Below, in pieces: positions 57,947-64,000 of a stretch of 64,000 nt of DNA. This stretch comes from Glaciimonas sp. CA11.2. Its GTDB lineage: Bacteria > Pseudomonadota > Gammaproteobacteria > Burkholderiales > Burkholderiaceae_D. The DNA lies in the NCBI RefSeq assembly GCF_034314045.1, contig NZ_JAVIWL010000001.1:4712001-4776000 (forward strand), read 5' to 3'. Numbering within the stretch: the stretch's first letter is position 1; every line of letters starts with the position of its first letter. Under the pieces are notes generated by a model that had not been told where the DNA came from, did no database searches, and worked only from the letters and a program-made list of their open reading frames with translations. The translations under genes and the position numbers were made by a program.

Positions 57947-59106
57947 TATTTGGTCGCCGCAAAAAAATGTTTGAAACTGCGTATTCCGGCAGCAGAAAAA
58001 TGCCAGCGAAATTGCGACGATTGTGACAAACAAACGATGAATACGACGATGGACTTGACCACCATGTTTACCTCAGGTGGAACGCCAATTGAATAGATGG
58101 TGTAGGTCAGTGTCTGAATAATTAATGCGCCGATGATGCTGCCAACCAAACTGAATTTACCACCGGCCAAGGATGTACCACCCAAGGTCACGGCCAGGAT
58201 TGCGTCGAGTTCCATCAACAGACCGGCGTTGTTGGCGTCGGCACTTTTGATATTGGCGCTAATCATGAGACCCGCCATCCCTGCGCAGGCGCTGCAAAAC
58301 ATATACACGAAAAAAATCAGTGCCGAGGTTTTAATACCAGCGAGTCGGGATGCAACCGGATTAATACCGACAGCCTGAATAAAGAGACCAAGCGCCGTTT
58401 TACGCATCAGCAACAATAGTAAGCCACCGACCGCCAGCACAATAAATAACGAGAACGGCAGACCGAATAAATAGCCACTGCCGAGAAAGAAAAACGGTTT
58501 GTAATACACCGTGATGATTTGTCCGTCAGTGAGCAATTGCGCTAAACCGCGCCCCGCCACCATCAGGATTAAGGTGGCAATGATGGGCTGCAAACCCAAG
58601 GTGGAAACCAACAATCCGTTCCAGACGCCGCATAGCAACGCCGCGCCCATGGCGATCAAGAGCGCAAACACCATCGGCATTTTGCTGACGTATTCTGGTG
58701 CGCCGTTGATCATCACCATATCGCCGCCGATCAGTCCCGCAGCGACCGCGCCAGAGATCGCCACGACTGCACCGACCGAGATATCGATGCCACGTGTGGC
58801 GATGACTAATGTCATGCCAAGCGCTACCAGCATTAACGGCGCTGCACGATTGATGATGTCGATCACGCTGCCATAGAGATGTCCATCTTTGATTTCTAAT
58901 CGAAAAAATCCGGGGATCATGATCAGGTCGATTAGCAGTAAAAGGGCTAACGCTGCCGTGGGCCAGAATAAGGGATGTTGCATCCAGCTGGATTGGCTTG
59001 CAGTTGGTAAGGCTAATGCAGTCGAGGCAGTCGAGGCATTAGCTGCGATTGCAGATTGTTCTGTTGGCATAGCCGCTGATGGTTTCAGTTGTTTATCGAC
59101 ACTCAT
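57946..59106 (-). CDS. ytfT: Galactofuranose-type ABC transporter permease YtfT
   Basis: 386 aa, with the carbohydrate-permease signatures LGMTLVIATRGIDISVGAVVAI, GLQPIIATLILMVAGRG and ELDAILAVTLGGTSLAGGKF. The N-terminal 40 residues are extra Ala/Thr-rich sequence. Its ATG overlaps the ytfR stop (ATGA). It pairs with YjfF as a heterodimeric channel. Confidence 0.92.
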   Translation of the reverse strand: MSVDKQLKPSAAMPTEQSAIAANASTASTALALPTASQSSWMQHPLFWPTAALALLLLIDLIMIPGFFRLEIKDGHLYGSVIDIINRAAPLMLVALGMTLVIATRGIDISVGAVVAISGAVAAGLIGGDMVMINGAPEYVSKMPMVFALLIAMGAALLCGVWNGLLVSTLGLQPIIATLILMVAGRGLAQLLTDGQIITVYYKPFFFLGSGYLFGLPFSLFIVLAVGGLLLLLMRKTALGLFIQAVGINPVASRLAGIKTSALIFFVYMFCSACAGMAGLMISANIKSADANNAGLLMELDAILAVTLGGTSLAGGKFSLVGSIIGALIIQTLTYTIYSIGVPPEVNMVVKSIVVFIVCLSQSSQFRWHFSAAGIRSFKHFFAATK

Positions 59107-60704
59107 GCTGCATCTCCGGCAATGACTTGCAGGACTGATGCGTCGTCCAGCTCACCGCGCAAATACTGGCCGCACGCTTTGCGGTCCCGTAACACCAGAA
59201 TGCGGTCGCTGCAACGCAATACTTCGTCAATTTCAGATGAGATGAACAGAATTGCCATTCCTTTGCGACAGAGTGAAACGACATAATCCATGATTTCCTG
59301 CTTGGCACGCACATCAACGCCACGTGTCGGTTCGTCCAGAATGAGCATTTCGGGATCGGTCGCCAGCCAGCGCGCCAACAATGCTTTTTGCTGATTGCCA
59401 CCGGATAGCTTGCCAATGGGGGTTTCTGCGCTGGGCGTTTTAATACCAAGCCATTTAATATAATTATTGGCGATTTCCTGCTGGCGCTTGCGACCGATGA
59501 CATGCATCAGTCCTGCCCGCGCTTGCAAGGCTAGAATAATATTCTCTCGCACGCTGAGTTCAAGAATCGCGCCTTCTTCTTTGCGATTCTCTGACGAGAA
59601 TCCAATACCGGCAGCAATCGCGTCACGTGGCGAATTAAATTTGTGAATCTTACCTTTGATGGCGATGGTTCCCGAGTCTGCTTTATCTGCGCCGAACAAT
59701 AGACGTGCCGCTTCGGTCCGCCCGGAACCCAATAAGCCACATAAGCCAAGTACTTCCCCACTGCGACATGTAAGATCCAGTGGTGTCAACGCGCCTTTAC
59801 GCCCAATTCCTGCTGCCTCCATGTAGGTGGCGCTGCTGGCTGAGTTTTGGTCCACCTCGGTTAATGGCAATGACTGCAAATTTTCTTCACGCGCGTTGCT
59901 GAGCGCAAGCGCTTCTTCAGCGCTGACGCCAACCATTTTGTTGACCAGGTCGTAGCGGGATAAGGCGTTGACGAGGTATTCGCCTTCACGGATGCCATTA
60001 CGTAATACGGTGATACGATCAGAAATATCGAATGTCTGTTCTAGGAAATGTGTCACAAACAAAATGGCCAGCCCTTGTTCACGCAGGCGTCGCAATACAG
60101 TGAACAGCATTTGGACTTCATTGTCATCAAGACTTGAAGTTGGCTCGTCCAGAATTAATACTTTGGCTGAAATGCTGAGTGCGCGTGAAATGGCGACCAT
60201 TTGCTGCACCGCCAGCGAATAGCGTGATAACGGCGCGGTCACATCGATGTCAACCTGTAATTCGGCCAATAATGTTTGGGCATTTTGTTTCATCATCGGC
60301 CAATCGATGAAACCATTTTTCATCGGATAACGGCCAATAAAGATATTTTCAGCAACCGATAGATTGAGACATAAATTGACCTCTTGATAAACCGTGCTGA
60401 TTCCAAGATTTTGGGCTTCCAGAGTTGAACGCGGTTGCACCGGTCGACCGTTTAACAGGATACGTCCGCTATCGGGTTTATAAACACCGGTCAATATTTT
60501 GATGAGTGTTGATTTTCCAGCCCCATTTTGGCCCATCAACGTGTGCACTTCTCCCGGAAATAACAGGAGATCGACATCAGTTAATGCCTTGACGCCGGGG
60601 AATGCTTTATAGATGCCACTGAGTTCTAACACCGGCTTCGAGCGATGTTCAGGACTAGAAAATGGGGTCGATAATGGCGTAGTAATGGATGTCATCATGG
60701 GCAA
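59103..60704 (-). CDS. ytfR: Sugar ABC transporter ATPase YtfR
   Basis: 533 aa with two fused ABC domains (CUT2/MglA class). First: GQNGAGKST, YSLAVQQMVAISRAL, LILDEPTSSLD. Second: GLLGSGRTEAA, LSGGNQQKALLARWL, LILDEPTRGVDV. Drives uptake of galactofuranose-type or related furanose sugars. An N-terminal ~25-residue tail is variable. Separated from ytfQ by 263 bp with a hairpin. Confidence 0.93.
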   Translation of the reverse strand: MPMMTSITTPLSTPFSSPEHRSKPVLELSGIYKAFPGVKALTDVDLLLFPGEVHTLMGQNGAGKSTLIKILTGVYKPDSGRILLNGRPVQPRSTLEAQNLGISTVYQEVNLCLNLSVAENIFIGRYPMKNGFIDWPMMKQNAQTLLAELQVDIDVTAPLSRYSLAVQQMVAISRALSISAKVLILDEPTSSLDDNEVQMLFTVLRRLREQGLAILFVTHFLEQTFDISDRITVLRNGIREGEYLVNALSRYDLVNKMVGVSAEEALALSNAREENLQSLPLTEVDQNSASSATYMEAAGIGRKGALTPLDLTCRSGEVLGLCGLLGSGRTEAARLLFGADKADSGTIAIKGKIHKFNSPRDAIAAGIGFSSENRKEEGAILELSVRENIILALQARAGLMHVIGRKRQQEIANNYIKWLGIKTPSAETPIGKLSGGNQQKALLARWLATDPEMLILDEPTRGVDVRAKQEIMDYVVSLCRKGMAILFISSEIDEVLRCSDRILVLRDRKACGQYLRGELDDASVLQVIAGDAA

Positions 60705-60864
60705 AAGACTTCCCGAAGAATCCCATTACCGGCACAAAAAAGTTAAGATGCGCGCAGCAATGGGATGAGATGCATTAGCCATACAACAGAACAGTGAATG
60801 ACTGAGCGTCAGAACCGTCGCCCTTTGCACACTTGCGTCTACTCCGATTCTGTTTTGCAAATCG

Positions 60865-60900
60865 GGAGCAAACGCTAAGGTCGTGCACTAAGTTTGCTCC
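60865..60900 (-). promoter_or_regulatory. Hairpin between ytfQ and ytfR
   Basis: A perfect 9-bp stem (GGAGCAAAC / GTTTGCTCC) with an 18-nt loop in the 263-bp gap. No T run. Such hairpins after binding-protein genes often protect the upstream mRNA or attenuate the downstream genes. Confidence 0.5.
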
Positions 60901-60967
60901 GGTCCTGGACTAGGCGTCAATCATTGTCGCTCGTGGTTGCTCGTGATGTAGCGCCAACCGTTTAGTG

Positions 60968-61936
60968 TCAATACTTACGGTTTGGAAACTCTTTAGCAGC
61001 GATTTCGGCTGGGAACACGCCCTCCACCGTGGTGATCCGTTTTGGCACTGATTTACCAGCAACGATGTCTTTGGCAACTTGCATCAATTGTGGTCCCAGC
61101 AATGGACTGCATTCGACGGTGACGTTCAACTTACCCGCCATCATGGCTTCGAATGCGCCTTTCACACCATCCACCGAAATGATGAGGATGTCTTTACCTG
61201 GTTTAAGACCGGCTTCTTCGATTGCCTGAATTGCTCCAATCGCCATATCGTCGTTATGCGCGTACAAGACATTGATTTTCTTGCCTTCAGCTTTAAGGAA
61301 AGCTTCCATCACTTCCTTGCCTTTGGCACGCGTGAAATCACCTGTTTGCGAGCGGATAATTTTGAGACGTGGATTCGTGGCGATCTCTTGCTCGAAACCG
61401 GCTTTGCGGTCAATCGCCGGTGCAGACCCTACCGTGCCTTGCAATTCAACGATATTGATATCACCGGCTGGCATGGTCTTGGCGCGCTCTAGCAACCAGC
61501 GACCAGCACGGTGTCCTTCTTCAACAAAGTCAGAACCAATAAAGGTGACATAAAGCGATTTATCTGTGACGTTGACCGCGCGATCCGTGAGGATAACTGG
61601 AATTTTTGCGCTTTTGGCTTCTTTTAGGACAGTGTCCCATCCTGATTCCACTACTGGAGAAAATGCAATTACATCCACTTTTTGGGCGATGTAGGAGCGG
61701 ATTGCTTTGATCTGGTTTTCTTGCTTTTGCTGTGCATCCGAGAATTTAAGCGTGACACCGGCTTTGCCCGCGGCGTCTTTGATCGACGCCGTATTGGCGG
61801 TGCGCCATTCACTTTCAGCGCCTACCTGCGCAAAACCCATTACTAGTGATTTGTCTGCGAATGCAATCGATGCAATCCCAAAATCTAGTCCTAAAAATAA
61901 TGCGGACGCTAATATTTTTTTGCTGGTTAATTTCAT
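60968..61936 (-). CDS. ytfQ: Galactofuranose-binding periplasmic protein YtfQ
   Basis: 322 aa from the ATG at 61936 (strong GGAGAAG ribosome site); the upstream frame to 61990 is unused. Signal peptide (about 1-27, ending AFA), then a two-lobe sugar-binding protein with VMGFAQVGAESEWRTANT, VIAFSPVVESGWD, VYVTFIGSDF-like and YAHNDDMAIGAIQAIEEAG. It recognises pentose/hexose furanoses and delivers them to YtfRT-YjfF. Confidence 0.92.
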   Translation of the reverse strand: MKLTSKKILASALFLGLDFGIASIAFADKSLVMGFAQVGAESEWRTANTASIKDAAGKAGVTLKFSDAQQKQENQIKAIRSYIAQKVDVIAFSPVVESGWDTVLKEAKSAKIPVILTDRAVNVTDKSLYVTFIGSDFVEEGHRAGRWLLERAKTMPAGDINIVELQGTVGSAPAIDRKAGFEQEIATNPRLKIIRSQTGDFTRAKGKEVMEAFLKAEGKKINVLYAHNDDMAIGAIQAIEEAGLKPGKDILIISVDGVKGAFEAMMAGKLNVTVECSPLLGPQLMQVAKDIVAGKSVPKRITTVEGVFPAEIAAKEFPNRKY

Positions 61937-62297
61937 TTGTCTTCTCCTTGGAGCTGGTTTAACACGCTGTTTGCGGATCATGCGACGCATAACGCGCCGA
62001 TGTTTGTTTTACTGTTCTTTGATTCCGCAATGCTTCGCCTTGCAACAATTCGCTGTTCTGATTGTTCCAAACCACTTCATATCCTAGAAGAAAGATTGAT
62101 ATTTATCCAATGAATTTTTTGCTGTAAGCGATAACCATTTAGGTATTGAATCAAATTCAACATCGAATAGTTATTTTTTTAATATTTATTTAAGAGATTT
62201 GAGTATTGCTTATTCGAATTATTTCATCATTGAAAGCTTTATAGTCGATTAAGATCATTGCATAAACCTATCAGAATACTATTCCAATATTAAATAT
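61937..62297. other. Divergent promoter region of ytfQ and galM
   Basis: 361 AT-rich bp. Contains the palindrome listed next and TCGAATA / TATTCGA arms at 62163-62217. No gene is supported. Confidence 0.45.
62146..62160. promoter_or_regulatory. Palindrome in the ytfQ-galM divergent promoter
   Basis: TTGAAT-CAA-ATTCAA, a perfect inverted repeat. Possible operator for a sugar-responsive regulator; none is encoded nearby. Confidence 0.4.
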
Positions 62298-63215
62298 ATG
62301 ATAAACCCGAAACCATCAGGAACGACCTCTTCTGCCATCCGCGTAGTTGAACTCCAATCGGCGACACAACGGTTGCAAGTTCTACCGACCTTGGGTGGAA
62401 GTATTGCTGCATGGGATTGGAAGTTGAAAGAACAATGGAGTCCTCTTTTGCGGTCATGGGATGGAACCTCAAAGGATCGCTATGCCATGGCCTGTTTTCC
62501 GCTGGTTCCATGGTCGAATCGGATTACTGATGGCGGGTTCACCCATCAAGGACGGCACTATCCAGTTCTTGAAAACCGCGCGGGCGAGCCATATCCGATT
62601 CACGGGGATGCGTGGCTGCAAAAATGGCGGGTTGCCAACCGAACCCCAAACAGTATTCAATTGACGCTAAAATCGGATTGCTTTGATGGCAATCCACACA
62701 GTTATCGTTGCAGCCAGACTTTGACGTTAACGGACGATGGGCTATCGATAGCGTTATTAGTAACCCATTTGGGAGCCGAATCCTTACCTTACGGCCTCGG
62801 ATTACATCCCTACTTTCCACGAAATGAGGCGACGCGATTTAGTTCGCGGGCCGATGGCGTGTGGCTTTCGGATAGCGATCAGATCCCGACTGCTCACACG
62901 AAGGCCTTTCCACAGACCTGGAATTATAATCATCCAGCCGCATTGGAAGGACCATTGATTGATAATTGCTTTACGGGATGGGATGGAAAGGCGCTGATTA
63001 GCTACCCTGACCGAGGGCTGGAACTGTCAGTGACAATGGATAACTGTAGTAGCTATAGTTTGATGTATCGGCCACCGAAGCATGACTATTTTTGCTTCGA
63101 ACCGATTACGCATCCAATTAATGCATTCCACGTAACCGGAAAACCAGGTTTGGTCACGCTAGCACGTGGACAAACTCTCTCGATGAAGACCCATTTTCAG
63201 GTCAGCGTAATGTAA
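62298..63215 (+). CDS. galM: Aldose 1-epimerase
   Basis: A 305-aa mutarotase-fold enzyme interconverting sugar anomers. FPLVPWSNRI, IHGDAW (His102), GLGLHPYF and a catalytic Glu in CFEPITHP are visible. It is divergent from the ytfQ transporter operon, so it probably prepares the imported sugar. No strong ribosome site precedes the ATG. Its 3' end overlaps the convergent LD-carboxypeptidase gene by 14 bp. Confidence 0.9.
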   Translation: MINPKPSGTTSSAIRVVELQSATQRLQVLPTLGGSIAAWDWKLKEQWSPLLRSWDGTSKDRYAMACFPLVPWSNRITDGGFTHQGRHYPVLENRAGEPYPIHGDAWLQKWRVANRTPNSIQLTLKSDCFDGNPHSYRCSQTLTLTDDGLSIALLVTHLGAESLPYGLGLHPYFPRNEATRFSSRADGVWLSDSDQIPTAHTKAFPQTWNYNHPAALEGPLIDNCFTGWDGKALISYPDRGLELSVTMDNCSSYSLMYRPPKHDYFCFEPITHPINAFHVTGKPGLVTLARGQTLSMKTHFQVSVM

Positions 63216-64000
63216 GCGTACTGTAGATCCTGAGCTGAAATCCGGCTGGTCCGGAAATCAGCCTTGCCTGACCGCCAATCGGCAGCGTGACTTTATCGCG
63301 CACATGACCGAATGGCAAGCCGGTCAAAATTGGAACAGATATGTTCGAACGCAAATAGGCCAACATGGCATCAAAATCGTAGCCGTTGTCGTGGGCCGCC
63401 AAGCGATAATGTGAAAAATCGCCCAGCACTATCGCCTGTTGGCGCTCTGCAATTCCGGCGTATTGAAGTTGTAAGATCATCCGTTCGATGCGATACGGAT
63501 GCTCACCGATATCTTCAAGAAATAAAATGCCACCATCAACTTGCGGCAAATAGGCCGTTCCGATAAGGTGATTGATCATCGCCAGATTGCCACCCCACAA
63601 AGTGCCGGTGACATCAAGGTCTGGATTTCCGTTGGTCTCCACATCGAGCGTTTGCTCTGCTTGACGCAGGCTTTGCCAGAAATGAGACATGGTGAATTGA
63701 CTCAGTTCCACGTCACCAAAGTCACTACATAACATCGGTCCGGCAAAGCTTTGCAATCCGGTTTGCGCCAACAGGGCCAGACTGAAAGCAGTGAAATCGC
63801 TATGGCCGACGAAGAGCTTTTTACTTGCTGCGATCCGCTCAAAATCTAACAACGGTAACAAGCGCGACATGCCGTAACTGCCGCGTACTGCCATGACAAT
63901 TTGCACTTGTGGATTATCAATCGCTGCGTATATTTGTGCCAACCGCCCTGCTTCGGTGCCGCCAAATCGCTGATATTTCTGCGTCCCGTCGTAGTAGTTA
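63202..64000 (-). CDS. ldcA: LD-carboxypeptidase (peptidase S66), 3' part, runs off the window
   Basis: At least 266 residues; the frame continues past the window edge (an apparent start at 63942 is only an internal TTG). It removes the terminal D-Ala from murein tetrapeptides in recycling. The nucleophile Ser is in VGHSDFTAFS; the Glu in FLEDIGEHPYRIERM and the His in PFGHVRD complete the Ser-Glu-His triad. Cytoplasmic in E. coli. Confidence 0.9.
   Translation of the reverse strand, partial: NYYDGTQKYQRFGGTEAGRLAQIYAAIDNPQVQIVMAVRGSYGMSRLLPLLDFERIAASKKLFVGHSDFTAFSLALLAQTGLQSFAGPMLCSDFGDVELSQFTMSHFWQSLRQAEQTLDVETNGNPDLDVTGTLWGGNLAMINHLIGTAYLPQVDGGILFLEDIGEHPYRIERMILQLQYAGIAERQQAIVLGDFSHYRLAAHDNGYDFDAMLAYLRSNISVPILTGLPFGHVRDKVTLPIGGQARLISGPAGFQLRIYSTLTLR

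Overview
The window looks like a chromosomal segment of a betaproteobacterium of the order Burkholderiales, most likely Oxalobacteraceae (inference). The reasons are the divergent trxB / ftsK-lolA-rarA block, trxB followed by an Smr-domain gene, nadB facing nadC-nadA, a stand-alone second EF-G gene, PEP-CTERM proteins, a DUF2917-like gene beside a MocR regulator, and many conserved but unnamed families of that group. Gene density is high. No rRNA, tRNA or CRISPR array was recognised.

Layout. 1-7 kb: housekeeping genes (rarA start, fdxA, lolA, ftsK, trxB, a small orphan repeat of an Smr-gene N-terminus, and the Smr gene itself). 7-9 kb: an nfeR-nfeF-like iron-responsive pair with a clear palindromic operator. 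9-11.5 kb: fusA with a possible 56-aa upstream ORF and a strong terminator. 12-16.3 kb: a T6SS lipase module (DUF4123 adaptor, two tandem Tli1-like lipoproteins, a truncated tle1 start left between them, and full tle1). 16.4-25 kb: FMN reductase, PerM-type transporter, amino-acid oxidase, Nnr, then an ArsR-MFS-Old Yellow Enzyme operon and a DUF427 gene. 25.8-29 kb: an ABC transporter with a fused double permease and an ATPase with an AAA-associated tail. 29-35 kb: a DUF2917-like gene, a MocR regulator, and a 1281-aa PAS/GAF/GGDEF/EAL protein. 35-45.5 kb: MHS symporter, purT, the NAD biosynthesis genes nadB, nadA and nadC, a conserved unknown, and ybiT. 45.5-53.4 kb is accessory in character: a protein with a Cys/His/Asp pattern of papain or transglutaminase type, an imine-reductase-like enzyme, an orphan ModA-like binding protein, decayed TetR and LysR fragments, an SRPBCC gene, and an IS30 element with inverted repeats and a 3-bp target duplication. 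52-55.5 kb: two PEP-CTERM proteins (one behind a good sigma-54 promoter) flanking an exported nucleoside hydrolase. 56-64 kb: an O-methyltransferase, a galactofuranose-type ABC transporter operon (ytfQ, ytfR, ytfT, yjfF), aldose 1-epimerase, and the 3' part of an LD-carboxypeptidase gene.

How the genes work together. nadA, nadB and nadC together make quinolinate and nicotinate mononucleotide. ytfQRT-yjfF with the epimerase forms a pentose or hexose-furanose uptake unit. The T6SS module pairs a periplasm-targeted phospholipase with duplicated immunity. The ArsR-MFS-OYE operon suggests electrophile detoxification. Much of the rest is independent single-gene units. The most unusual items are the diversified tandem immunity genes with a broken effector start, the unknown C/H/D protein at 45.9 kb, the iron-sensor operon, and the regulator graveyard next to IS30.
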